DNA from: Selaginella tamariscina
Lineage: Eukaryota > Streptophyta > Lycopodiopsida > Selaginellales > Selaginellaceae
Assembly (NCBI GenBank): GCA_003024785.1
Contig: PUQB01000103.1
Coordinates: forward strand, 310,001 to 374,000
Reading direction: 5' to 3'
DNA length: 64,000 bases
The notes below the pieces were generated by a model, which ran no database searches, was not told the DNA's origin, and saw nothing but the letters and a program-made list of their open reading frames with translations. Within the stretch, counting starts at the first letter, position 1, and every line of letters starts with the position of its first letter. Made by a program: the position numbers and the translations under genes. Below are positions 24,828-35,349 of this stretch, piece by piece.

Positions 24828-25095
24828 GGCTTACAAATGGACAGTGTGATGAACCTGTTCATCCATACACGAGCCTACTCTAGAACATTACAGTTGCGTG
24901 GTGGACATGCTAGGGAGAGTGAACATGCTAGAGGATGCATTATTGAGTGCATGCCTTTCGGAGGCAACATTGCTATGTGGACGAGTCTTCTAAAAGCATG
25001 TACAAATGGAAAAACTTGCGCGCGCAAGTCCTTAAGGTTGTGTCTGATGCATTAGTTGCTCTGGAGACTAGAGATGCATTCGCATGATGAGCGAC
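24828..25095 (+). pseudogene. PPR gene 3'-end fragment (copy A)
   Basis: Plus-strand sequence matches the E-motif end of the 33.3-35.2 kb PPR gene: CTTACAAATGGACAGTGTGA, GTGGTGGACATGCTAGG, ATGCCTTTCGGAGGCAACAT and GATGCATTAGTTGCTCTGG. It is short and broken. It lies tail-to-tail with the ginkbilobin-like gene at 25.2-25.6 kb, mirroring the arrangement in copies B and C. Confidence 0.8.
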
Positions 25096-25215
25096 CTATA
25101 GGGGCAATTGCATATGGATGTGAAACAAATGGCATTAGATAGTGAGGTTTTAAATTGTAAATTGTTATAAATAAGTTTTATTAATTCTTTATTAAATATT
25201 ACAATAGGAATGTGT

Positions 25216-25584
25216 TTAGAAGCTGTAGTTCTCGAATCGGAGGTAGCATGAATCGGTGCAGAGACGGGCACCCACGGCGAGAGGGGCCTTGGTCTTGATG
25301 GTGTTGCGAGCTTCAACCAGGCACTGACCACAGTTACCATAGCACTCTGCACGGCCATATGCAACGTACGGAGCGTCACCAACACTTGTCTGTATGACTT
25401 GGTCAGCCGGTGTGTTGATGAGGATATCCAGGAGTCTGTTCTGATTCGTCTGGTATGGAGTGGATGGATCAATATTCTGAGTGTTGTAGTACACCACGCC
25501 CTTTGGCTCTGTGCAGCGCCCTGTAGCAAATGGAACAAGAGCAAAGCACACGAAAATCACTACTGCAAACATTTTAATTGCCAT
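25216..25584 (-). CDS. Secreted single-domain DUF26/ginkbilobin-2-like protein (copy A), 122 aa
   Basis: Intronless frame. The start is ATG at 25584 (MAIKMFAVVIFVCFALVPFA), because the two other copies begin at the equivalent ATG and a signal peptide follows at once, ending about residue 21. The mature part of about 101 residues begins RCTEPKGVVYYNTQ and contains APYVAYGRAECYGNCGQCL and GARLCTDSCYLRFENYSF, as in stress-antifungal (Gnk2) domains. Six mature cysteines could form three disulfides. The central motif is C-x3-C-x2-C rather than the usual C-x8-C-x2-C. Family members are apoplastic mannose-binding antifungal proteins or domains of cysteine-rich receptor kinases. A TATA box lies about 95 bases upstream. 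This is the only copy of the set without a frame problem or altered end. Confidence 0.85.
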   Translation of the reverse strand: MAIKMFAVVIFVCFALVPFATGRCTEPKGVVYYNTQNIDPSTPYQTNQNRLLDILINTPADQVIQTSVGDAPYVAYGRAECYGNCGQCLVEARNTIKTKAPLAVGARLCTDSCYLRFENYSF

Positions 25585-25678
25585 GATGGGATTGTAAATA
25601 TACAAATGAAACTGCAAATAAATCAATGAAACTGCTGCAAATAGAGAAGGAGATGATTAATATGAAAAGTCTGGGCCC

Positions 25679-25795
25679 ATTTATATAGTGAGATATGCAT
25701 GCATTTTGGATGGAAAGTCATCACTTGTACGTCTCCGACGCATGCTTAGGATAAGCATGGGCACATTGTCTTTGACCTAACTTATATCCTCTACG
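25679..25795 (-). promoter_or_regulatory. Conserved promoter of ginkbilobin-like copy A
   Basis: Reading the minus strand: GGTCAAAGACAATGTGCCCA near 25780, a palindromic GCTTAGGATAAGC-type region, GGAGACGTACAAGTG, then TATATAAAT at 25679-25687. The block is shared with copies B, C and D. It is better conserved between copies than most of the flanking DNA. Confidence 0.75.
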
Positions 25796-25929
25796 TAACT
25801 TCTGCTTACTGCATGCTACGACCGATTCCCATATGATATTATCCGACATTAGCTGTGGACCAGCCTCCTCCACGTCACCACCTTCCATGTCACGTATTAA
25901 GTGACATGGTGGAAGGTAGTGACATGGCA

Positions 25930-26460
25930 TGTAATTTACATGTGTGCATCTCTTTCATTTTAATTATAATAATATAAAATAATAAATTAATAAATATTAA
26001 AAATAAATAGAAATAAAGATATATAAAAACTTGTGTATAAAAAAATGTAACTCTAAATGTTTTTTATGTATAAATTTTTACAATTTAAGTGAAAATCAAA
26101 TATAAAATTAATAAATAATAAATATTAAAAATTAGAAAAATAAAAATAAAAAAAAATATAAAATTATCATAATTTTTACTATGTACTCTACTTTAAATGT
26201 TTTAAATGTTGAGTGTTATTACTTATTAAGTTCATGAGTTGAACTTTTAATGTAGTGATAAACAACTTATTTAGTGCACTTTGATGTCTCGGATATTTAA
26301 GTTGAATGTTAATAAACACCTCTAGAAACTATAGGTAAACATAAAACTTTTTTTTAAAAGTAATGATTAAATAAAATTTAAAATAATTATTATATTAAAT
26401 TCTAAAATGACTATTTAATAAAATTTATGACGGTTGTTGACGAGATGTTCATGATGGACA

Positions 26461-26501
<41 letters not shown>

Positions 26502-26600
26502 TTAAATACACATTAATTATAAAGAAGAATTGAAATATTTAAATAAGGTTTGTTACGGTTTAAAGCTCAATATTATAAATATATTACATTAGGACATTTA
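25930..26600. other. AT-rich intergenic DNA between copies A and B
   Basis: Long runs of A/T with an (AT)n tract at 26464-26500. No gene is seen. Some similarity of 26190-26300 to 30030-30160 (TAATTTTTACTATG.../TTAATGTAGTAGA-like) suggests shared repeat ancestry. Confidence 0.5.
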
Positions 26601-26869
26601 AACCAACACCTCCATCCAGTGGGTTGTGTTAATATGTTCCATGTTGCAAGCCGTGCACACATAGTTATTGTGTGTGTGGTATAAGTATTTTATAATTATA
26701 TTTACATATATATATATATAAATACAGTTGTAATGTCATATTAAAGCGTGTCAAGATTGAATGTTTACTAATTTTTATTATTTTGATACAATGGTTTTTA
26801 CCCTAGTTAAAACTAATCCATTCCCGGTCGGTAATTATAATATGGGAATTGGTCATAGCTGCAGTGAAC

Positions 26870-27003
26870 AGAAGGATAGGTTAGGTCAAAGACAATGTGC
26901 CCATGCACACAGGGTTTATCCTAAACTTGCGTCGGAGACGTACAAATGGTGACTTTCCATTCAAACATGCATGCATATCTTCTCTTCAGACACTATATAA
27001 ATA
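26870..27003 (+). promoter_or_regulatory. Conserved promoter of ginkbilobin-like copy B
   Basis: Contains TTAGGTCAAAGACAATGTGC, CCATGCACACAGGGTTTATC and TCGGAGACGTACAAATGG, ending in a TATATAAAT box at 26994-27002. The start codon is 94 bases further on. Confidence 0.8.
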
Positions 27004-27087
27004 GGTTTCATATTTAATTATCTCCACATTCATTAAGTTCTTCTTTATTTAAATTTGCAGTTCCATTTATATATTTATAATCTCATC

Positions 27088-27468
27088 ATGGCAACTAAAT
27101 TGTTTGCAGCAGTGATTTTTGTGTGCTTTGCTATGGTTCCATTTGCTGCAGGGCGCTGCACAGATCCAAAGGGCGTGGTTTACTACAACACTCAGAACAT
27201 CGATCCATCCACTCCGTACCAGACAAATCAGAACAGGCTTCTGGATATCCTCATCAACACGCCTGCCGACCAGGTCACACAGACAAGCGTTGGTGACGCT
27301 CCGTATGTCGCATACGGCCGTGCAGAGTGCTACGGTAACTGTGGTCAATGCCTGGTTGAAGCTCGCAACACCATCAAGAACACCGCCCCCTCGTGCCGTG
27401 CTACCTCCGATTTGAAAACTACAGCTTCTAAAATGCAAAGTTCATTTCCAAATGTAAATGTTCAATAA
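27088..27468 (+). CDS. DUF26/ginkbilobin-2-like protein with altered C-terminus (copy B), 126 aa
   Basis: ATG at 27088 gives MATKLFAAVIFVCFAMVPFA, a signal peptide, then a domain nearly identical to copy A through GNCGQCLVEARNTIK. About 45 bases present in copies A and C are then missing and the frame changes. The last two cysteines and the FENYSF ending are replaced by an unrelated tail (SDLKTTASKMQSSF...). The product would lack a disulfide partner, so it is probably non-functional or poorly folded. An AATAAA lies just after the stop (near 27465). The gene is tail-to-tail with PPR fragment B. Confidence 0.75.
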   Translation: MATKLFAAVIFVCFAMVPFAAGRCTDPKGVVYYNTQNIDPSTPYQTNQNRLLDILINTPADQVTQTSVGDAPYVAYGRAECYGNCGQCLVEARNTIKNTAPSCRATSDLKTTASKMQSSFPNVNVQ

Positions 27469-27519
27469 AGAATAATAAAACTCAATTTTATTTATAACTA
27501 GGGGCCATTAGATCGCTCA

Positions 27520-28345
27520 TTAATACATACATCGAATGCAACCTACCGACTCGCAAGTTCTTCTATTTCGTACATAAAAGACTCGTCCACATAACACTGT
27601 TTCCTCCGAATCGATAAGACAATGCATCCTCCAGCATGTTCGCTCTCGTCCACCATGTAAACTGTAATGTTCTAGAATCGGCTCGTGTATGGACGTACGT
27701 TCCCCCACTAAACCGGCATGACTACATGCTGCGATAACGCACAGGTTCATCACTGTCCATTTGTAAGCCGGCCTCCTGAATCCGGTCAGCCAGACCGAAT
27801 AATTGGCAGGAGTTCCCTCCTCCAGCAAATTATACTCGGAGACTGCACGCTATTGAACACCACCATTCTCCCGCATTTTGCATAGAAGTCCGCCAGCGCA
27901 TTCACTAGCATTTCGGTTTGTTCGAGTCCGAGCTTGCAAGCTCCGGCATGAATGAGACGTCCGAGTGATACTTCGTCCTCACACGCTTTCAGCGATATAT
28001 AATATGGTTGGGTTTAGAGTCCATCCTTGTGAACAAATCCATCGCCACGAAGCTGTCCCCATTTTCCACGTATCCAAGCATGACACAAAGTCCATGAAAC
28101 GACGTTCGGCTGGACTACCGTGTCAATTACCAGTCGAGCATGCTGCATGCATCCGCACTTGCAATACATATCCAGTAACGTGTTTGCTAAATCGATATCA
28201 GAATCGAATTCGCAATCTCTTGAATGGCAACCCCAAGTTTTTCCAGTTCCTACATTCCGACTGTCTCTCTCATGAACTCACCAATGATTCACATATTGCA
28301 TATTTATGTATTAAAAAGGCTCTTACAATTGTCCTCCTGCCGCCT
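27520..28345 (-). pseudogene. Degenerate PPR gene fragment (copy B)
   Basis: Aligned by eye to the C-terminal third of the PPR gene at 33.3-35.2 kb: GAATCCGGTCAGCCAGACCG, ACCGGCATGACTACATGCTG, CGAGCTTGCAAGCTCCGGCA and ACATATCCAGTAACGTGTTTG occur in both. Multiple stops and frame changes remain. At the LEQT..LVNAL site this copy keeps a base that the 33.8 kb copy lacks. Confidence 0.8.
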
Positions 28346-28399
28346 TCAGAGCCCCTGCCGAATACACGATGCCGTAAACCCTTGTTGTGTATATACGCG

Positions 28400-29600
28400 T
28401 AGATACTTTACATTGGAATTCTTGTATAGAAGGAGGCTTAACGTCTTACGGGGCATCAAAGTCGATATTCATATATGGTTTCAGTCTATACCCTCCTTTA
28501 TAGATCCAAATGTATACGATACGAACACAATTGTTAAACATATTCATTCTGATTCAAACATGTACATTTTCATTTACTCAGTTTAAATTATGAACCGTGT
28601 ACACTTTGAATAGAATATGGAATAAACCGCTTCAAAGTCAATTAAGATGGCAATCCTTTGAATGCATTTTTAAATATAAGATTACCACTTCATCACTTAT
28701 ATCATTATAAGAAAACAAACAAATGTTGAGCATTATAATGTTATTACGAGCGTCAAATAATTTTGTTAATATCTGTTCGTGTAACATTGAAATAGTCTGA
28801 TATAAATACTGGCTTCACATTTATGGATCTACTAAAACATGACTAAAAGAAAAGGAATTAATATAAAAAGGAAACACATGAGAATAATTATATAAAAAAT
28901 GAAATGGAGGGATACCAATTAACTAATGAATAAAAGACAAATAGGCAACTGAAGAAGGAACAAGTATTGATCTTAGTTGATTTGGTATTGATTCACATAT
29001 TTAAACAACATGCCTTTTAAAGTATAGTTGAGTCACTTATAAATAGGTGTCATGAAAAATTATTTAATCTCCAACTTAGTAATTAATAAACTCAAAACTT
29101 TGACTGTGAAATAAAGCCTTTAATTTGAAAAAATATACTCTGAACACCCATGGTTTAACATTGTTTAATGAAATAAGAGATCTACTACATAAGTTGCTTT
29201 ACTTTCCAAAAGAGCCTAAACCTTTACATAAGTCTAACAAAATAATAACATGTATATTCTCTATTGTTGTTAACAGAAATATACCAATGAGATCGTATGC
29301 AACCAATTCAAAAGGATAATGAACTTAAATAGACTACAAACGATCATTAAGAAGAATGAATAGAGCATTCAACAAAGATGATATGTTTATAAATATTGAT
29401 GATCCTATTTAAGGAGTTTTTAATATATCTATTATTTATTGATTACATGATTTAAACATTGTGCTAACTCAATTTTGTGGAGACTAAGGTTTTAAAGATA
29501 ATAGGACATCCATAATAACTTGTGCATGTGACAAAGCATTTACATCCATCATTAAAGAACATAAACAATGATGAATTGTGAATTGATAATTTTTTAATAT
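28400..29600. other. AT-rich stretch without a recognised gene
   Basis: No family signal on either strand. A 64-codon plus-strand frame at 29125-29319 (TLFNEIRDLLHKLLYFPKEP) looks mildly non-random, perhaps an old element remnant, but I cannot place it. Confidence 0.4.
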
Positions 29601-32105
29601 TAATATTTTATAAAATATACTTGAATATATTCTAAAGTATATACTAAAACCATATATGAATGTTGATTTAGATGCCACGTAGGACATTAGGATTAGGCCA
29701 AAGGTTGCCTAATATGGGTCCTTATATATTGCTATGTATCATTTTCATTGGTGGAGACTCATTTTTTCTTCTTATTTATTTATTTATTCTTTTTTTTTTC
29801 TTATTTATTTATGACAATATCCGTGCACAATTTGGAGTTTGCTTCAAGAATCACATGGCTCATATGGATCTTAACATGTCCAAGGTGGTTAAAAAAGAGT
29901 TATTTTATTAACATGTCTAAGGTGGTTAATAAAGGACTATTTTATTAACTGCTTCTTTGTGTCATTAAATGAGGTTTTACAATTGTAATGCAAGTAAAAT
30001 AGCTCCATAATTTGAAGTTTGTTTGTCATAATTTTTATTATGACTCCTCTTTACTTTGGATGTTAATTGTTGTTACCTATTATGTTAATTGACTTTAAAT
30101 GTAGTAGAAAACACGCCTGCTTAATGCACTTAGGTATTTGGTGATGGTCCAATCAAGTGTCATTAGGTATTTTCATTAGGTATTTACAGAAAATTTTAAG
30201 CAAAGCTAAAACTTTACCTTCTAGAAAACCCACCCTCAATTTTAATGTTCTAGTTAAGTTAATTAGTTAAGGCAAATGAGTTTGACATGTTAAGTAAAGT
30301 TAGGAATACCCCTAGGGTTGATTTAATCCTAGGGTTGTCCTAACCCACACCCTAAAAACCCCCACCCCTTGGGTAGGGTTTAGAGATAGAAGTTAAGTTA
30401 AAATATAAGCTCATCTTGTACTAAAATTCCGTGCCAGCCCACTTACACATATAGGAAAAGGGGCTCCATCACATAAATAAGGTAGTGCTTTAGCACACTT
30501 GGCTAAGGAAGTGTTCTCCTTGGAAACTAGGGGTTGAATAACTTAAGCTTATTAACAGGAGCCCTTTCGTAAGGCATTAGCAAGGTCATGTACTTAAGAG
30601 TTATCAAACCTAACCTTAAGGAATTTACTTAGTATAACACTCGTGTCCACTTATGGCGCACACTCATGTCCTTACTAATATTAGCCCTAGGTCTAGAATA
30701 TGACTTGGCCACTCAAACCCTTAGGGTTAGTCGTGGTTTATGGTACCCCTTATCGCCCTAAAGGGGTTGCACTCCGGATGAGGGTGATTCCTCAAGGGTA
30801 AGTGACGATGCCTTAGTTATATCATAGGGGCATGTGTGAGACACATCTCTTTTGTGGGTTAGGACATGAACTTATCTAGGTTTATTAGGATAAGATTCTA
30901 AAGTCTAATTAAGATTTCCTCTATGGTTCAAGGGATGATCATTCTAGGTAAGACTCTAAATCTTCTATTTAACTGGCATATAAGTCATACTCTGGGGATT
31001 ATCTTTGAAGACTTAACGTTGCTTACATATAAAATTAAGGCCAGAAGGCCACTTGGCAGCCACGTGTTGTCATGTGTTAGCCCTCCGGGTTAAAACTCTA
31101 ACATGGTTTCAAGAATCATATAGTTCAAGTGGATCTTAACATATTTGAGGTGGTTAAGAAAGGGTTATTTTATTAAGTATTTGATACAATTAGAGTCCTT
31201 ATTCATGGACATTGCCTGACGACTTTGGAGTGCACAAGCACTCAAAGATATAGGAGACAACACCATTTTGAAGTGTTTGTGCAATATGGATGGCATCCTC
31301 CAAGGTCATTAAACAATGTCCATAAATAATGATTATAATTATACTAAACACTTGATAAAATAGCCCTTTCTTAACCATCTTGAACATGTTAGATTCACCC
31401 AAGCCAAGTGATTTTTGAAATGGAGTCCAAAGTATGCACTTGATAAAATAACCTTTCTTAATCATCTCAAATATGTTAAGATTCACTTGAGCCAAGTGGT
31501 TTTTGAAGTAGAGTCCAAATTATATAAATGTTTCACCACCTTTTTATTACAATTGCAAAACCTTATTTAATGACACAGAAACATCCACATAACTGGTTTA
31601 CCTCCATTCATAGTGGTTTTGGTCTCGATGCAATAAATTAATGGTCGCCTTGGACATCGGGGCCAAGTGTTAAAACTAAAGGGTAGCAGTCCCATGCAAG
31701 TAATACAACAATTCACAAAGTTGGATGAGGTCTCACTAGTGATGGTAATTACCCTCAATCCAAGCATGTGCACTTTTCCCAAAAAGAGTTGGGGCGAAAA
31801 CAAGGGTTATACCCAATTGGATTATGAATTCTTTTGCCAAGATACAAAATAATTATTGTGATTGCATTTGTGATTCTGCTATGTCTTACAAAAATTACTC
31901 CATAGAAACCATTGTAAAGAGAAGAAGAGAAAGAAAAAGAAAAGAAAGACTTAAAAAAAAAAAAAAAAAGATGAATTAAAGACTACCCAATGTCTCCACA
32001 ATAAACACATATTATCAATCTTTGACCTGGTATTCAAATTAGTATCCATATATGATTCTAATATATACTTTAGAGTATACTTAAAGATATATTTTATGGA
32101 ATCCT
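29600..32105. repeat. Large imperfect inverted repeat (foldback element) with a central insert
   Basis: The left arm (about 29600-30060) and right arm (about 31115-32105) are complementary in blocks. 29607-29660 pairs with 32045-32100. 29740-29810 (GGTGGAGACTC then poly-T) pairs with 31920-32005. 29955-29990 (TGTGTCATTAAATGAGG) pairs with 31555-31590. The unit CTTAACATGTCCAAGGTGGT then TTATTTTATTA occurs several times in both arms. No protein-coding content is recognised. Confidence 0.7.
30288..31103. repeat. Solo-LTR-like insert in the centre of the foldback
   Basis: About 816 bases running from TGTTA to TAACA, GC-richer than the arms, with no open frame and with promoter/leader-like sequence. 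The TG...CA ends suggest a lone LTR, but no clear target-site duplication is visible. Tentative; treated as a fossil. Confidence 0.35.
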
Positions 32106-32169
32106 ACATGAGCACGGTTAATTTGTTAGTACAATCATATCAGCTATAAAGACTTTTGCATATAACATA

Positions 32170-32420
32170 TCTGAAATCATACTAGAAGAATAAATTGGTA
32201 TTATTTTGAAAAATTCCTTCTCTTACCTAGGCACTTGTTTTACTTCCTCTCCTCTGTTTTTATCATTTATAGCTCTCTTCCACACATCCAACACTACCTT
32301 CATTAGGACGAGTTACGCCGATAGTACCTGACATGTCTATATCATGTTGCTTTTAATACATTTGCAGCACACACGCATATGGAAATACCAGTGCTTTTCA
32401 TAGTTCCTTGTGCAACAAAG
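32170..32420. repeat. Short fourth copy (R4) of the coiled-coil gene flank
   Basis: Contains AATTCCTTCTCTTACCTAGG then CACTTGTTTTACTT and CACACATCCAACACTACCTT, the same order as R1-R3 but with large deletions. Confidence 0.75.
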
Positions 32421-32597
32421 AGACGCAAATGTTCACATGGTTGGCATGGGTGACTGCAATATTAAAAACCTTAAGTAAAATAAAATATATATTTATTATT
32501 AATAATAATAAATGTATATAATTATAATTCATAAGAATCGAACCTACAATTTTAGTTCTACTTCGACAATCTCACTCTTGCTCACTAAATGTTTTAT

Positions 32598-32728
32598 CAA
32601 GGATACGTTAGGTCAAAGACAGCATGCCCATGCACACAGGGCTTATCCTAGACTTGCGTTGGAACGTACAAGTGTTCATTTTCCATCCAAAATGCATGTG
32701 TATCTTCTCTTCAGACACTATATAAATA
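32598..32728 (+). promoter_or_regulatory. Conserved promoter of ginkbilobin-like copy C
   Basis: TTAGGTCAAAGACAGCATGC, CCATGCACACAGGGCTTATC and a TATATAAATA box at 32719-32728. The ATG is about 76 bases beyond the box. Confidence 0.8.
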
Positions 32729-32794
32729 GCCCCAAACCTTTCATATTTCATTATCTCCACATTCATTAAGTTTTCTCATATATTTTAATCTATC

Positions 32795-33161
32795 ATGGCA
32801 ACTAAAATGTTTGCAGTAGTGATTTTCGTGTGTTTTGCTCTCGTTCCATTTGCTGCAGGCGCTGCACAGATCCAAAGGGCGTGGTTTACTACACACTCAG
32901 AACATCGATCCATCCACTCCGTACCAGACAAATCAGAACAGGCTTCTGGATATCCTCATCAAACACGCCTGCTGACCAGTCACACAGACAAGCGTTGGTG
33001 ATGCTCCGTATGTCGCATATGGACGTGCAGAGTGCTATGGTAACTGTGGTCAGTGCCTGGTTGAAGCTCGCAACACCATCAAGAGCATTGCCCCTCGAGC
33101 CATCGGTGCCCGTCTCTGCACCGATTTGTGCTACCTCCGATTTGAAAACTACAGCTTTTAA
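32795..33161 (+). pseudogene. Ginkbilobin-like copy C, frame interrupted
   Basis: Starts MATKMFAVVIFVCFALVPFA as in copy A and ends with the same CYLRFENYSF sequence and stop (33159-33161). The reading frame is interrupted by about four single-base length differences, all in short homopolymers. Otherwise it is close to copies A and B. It is either a recent pseudogene or an intact gene with base-calling errors. The promoter and polyadenylation-type AATAAA (near 33195) are present. Confidence 0.8.
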
Positions 33162-33299
33162 ACAGTAAAGTTCATTTCATAATGTAAAATATTTAATAAA
33201 GAATTAATAAAACTCATTTTTATTTATTTAGAAATCTCACTATCTAATGCCATCCGTTCCTCATCCATATGCAAACTCCCATATAGATCACTCATCATA

Positions 33300-33792
33300 C
33301 ATACACAGATGCATCTCTGGCACCCAGAGCAACTAATGCATCAAACGCAACCTTACCGACTTGCAGTCTTTCCATTTCGTACACGCTCCTAGGAGACTCG
33401 TCCATATAACACTGTTGCCTCCGAAAGGCATGCTCTCTATAACGGACAATGCATCCTCCAGCACATGTTGGCTCTCCCCAGCATGTCCACCACACAACTG
33501 TAATGTTCTAGGGTCGGCTTGTGTATGGACTCAAAGTACTTCCTACCTTCCCCACTAAACCGGCGTGACTACACGCTGCAAGAACGCAGAGGTTCGTCAC
33601 ACTGTCCATTTGTAAGCCGGCCTCCTGAATCCGGTCTGCCAGACCGAATACTTGGCACGAATTCCCCAGCGAGCTGTATCTCCTATTCAAGGAAGTTCCA
33701 GCAAACTATACTCGGAGACTGCACGCTGTTAAACACTGCCTCGGCAGTGACCATTCTCCCGCATTTGCATAGAAGTTCCACCAGTGCATTCA
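33300..33792 (-). pseudogene. 3' end of the PPR gene, out of frame
   Basis: Directly downstream of the long PPR frame. Minus-strand frames carry MVTAEAVFNSVQSPSIVCWN, VLAACSHAGLVG, VDMLGRANM-type and GKVAFDALVALGARDASVYV, the usual last PPR units and E motif. They are displaced from the main frame by single-base differences, the first next to the LEQTKR end. It would complete the protein if the breaks are sequence errors. Confidence 0.75.
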
Positions 33793-35196
33793 CTAGCGTT
33801 TCGTTTGTTCAAGTCCGAGCTTGCAAGCTCCGGCATGAATGAGACGTCCGAGTGATACTTCCTCCCCACACGCTTTCAGTGCAGCGATGTATGTGATATA
33901 GTTGGGTTTACAGTCCATCCTTGTGAAGAAATCCATAGCCACGGAGCTTTCCCCATTCTCCACGTATCCAAGCATGAGACAAGTCCATGAAACGACATTC
34001 GGACGGACTACCGTATCAAATACCAGTTGAGCACGCTGCATGCATCCGCACTTGCAATACATATCCAGTAACGTGTTTGCTAGCACGATATCGAATTCCC
34101 AATCTTTCATCTGTCTGTGAATGGCAATCCCCGTCTCCAAGGAGACACTGCCCAACGCTGCACATGCCCTGAAGACCGCAATATAAGTAACACGGTCGGG
34201 TTCACAGTCCATGCTTGCTAGCAACTCCATAGATACCGAGTACTCCCCATTCTCCACGTATCCAACAATGAGAGAGCTCCAAGTAACAACGTTCTTATCA
34301 ACCATGCCATCGAAAACCGCCTGTGCGTGGGACATGCTCCCACATTTACTGTACATGTCCAACAACGTGTTTGCTACAACTATGTTGGTATGGAACCCAC
34401 GCTCTTTCAAATCCCTATGTATAGACTTCCCCTTCTCCAACAAGCTCTCCTTATTTAACTCTCTCACAGCAAGCCCTGCACACGCTCTCAGTGCACCCAG
34501 GTACGTGAACGAGTCCGGTTCGCAATCCATGCCGATGAACACCTTCATAGCTTGAGCGCTATCCTCATTATCGACGTACCCCAGAAGAAGACATGTCCAG
34601 CTAACCACATCCTTCCGTGGCATTCTGTCGAAGACTTCTCTAGCTTGAGTCATGCTTCCGCACTTGCAATACATATCGATCAAGGTGTTTGCCACAAGTA
34701 TGTTTCTATGGAACCCACGCTCTTCGAGTTCTCTATGGATGGCTATCCCTTCTCCCAACCAACGCTGCTTGTCCGAGTCTCTCTCACTAGCCGAGCCCAC
34801 ACAGGCCTTGAGTACAGAAACATATGTAAAAGAGTCCGGTTCCAAGTACATGCTCGTGAACAAGTACATCGCTACAGAGTACTCCCCATTCTCCACGTAT
34901 CCGAGAATAAGAGAGTTCCAAGTAACAAGATCTCGATGTACCATCCCATCAAAGACCTCTCTGGCCAGTCGTATGCATCTGCATCTGCTGTACATTTTGA
35001 TCAGCACGGCAGCTACGTACTTGTCGGTATGACAACCGATTGTCATAGCCTCGGCATGTAGCTTTTTCCCGCCTTCCAAGTCCCTTGTCTTGCTGCACTG
35101 TTTCAAAGCGGAAACGAATTCCGACACCCTTTTATCCATCTGTCGCACCCTCGAAGCAGTGATTGATCCATGATCTTTATGCATGCTAGAGATCAT
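33793..35196 (-). CDS. PLS-type pentatricopeptide repeat protein (copy C, main frame), 467 aa
   Basis: An intronless frame starting MISSMHKDHGSITASRVRQM. It contains about nine PPR units in the P-L-S arrangement, for example YVAAVLIKMYSRCRCIRLAR, VVSWTCLLLGYVDNEDSAQA and NIVVANTLLDMYSKCGSMSH. PLS-class PPR proteins bind organellar transcripts one base per repeat, and those with E/DYW ends direct C-to-U editing. The frame stops at LGLEQTKR, just where one base is missing relative to the copy at 27.9 kb, so the E-type end lies out of frame beyond. No obvious transit peptide is seen at this start; an upstream start is blocked by a GT microsatellite near 35200. It is tail-to-tail with ginkbilobin-like copy C. 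Confidence 0.85.
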   Translation of the reverse strand: MISSMHKDHGSITASRVRQMDKRVSEFVSALKQCSKTRDLEGGKKLHAEAMTIGCHTDKYVAAVLIKMYSRCRCIRLAREVFDGMVHRDLVTWNSLILGYVENGEYSVAMYLFTSMYLEPDSFTYVSVLKACVGSASERDSDKQRWLGEGIAIHRELEERGFHRNILVANTLIDMYCKCGSMTQAREVFDRMPRKDVVSWTCLLLGYVDNEDSAQAMKVFIGMDCEPDSFTYLGALRACAGLAVRELNKESLLEKGKSIHRDLKERGFHTNIVVANTLLDMYSKCGSMSHAQAVFDGMVDKNVVTWSSLIVGYVENGEYSVSMELLASMDCEPDRVTYIAVFRACAALGSVSLETGIAIHRQMKDWEFDIVLANTLLDMYCKCGCMQRAQLVFDTVVRPNVVSWTCLMLGYVENGESSVAMDFFTRMDCKPNYITYIAALKACGEEVSLGRLIHAGACKLGLEQTKR

Positions 35197-35349
35197 TGTG
35201 TGTGTGTGTGTGTGTCATCAGATGTGTACATACTTATCAGTAATTAGATACTTAATTACAAACAACCATATATAAGCGTACACGAGCTTCTTGTCAACGT
35301 CCCAAGTTTGCTGACTGGCCTGGTAAGTTCAAGGATTCTAAAGATCGCA

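Noticed and set aside
33793-35196. PPR frame as a complete protein of 467 residues
   Set aside because: Typical last repeats and E motif continue immediately downstream in other frames, so the stop at LEQTKR is probably not the natural end.
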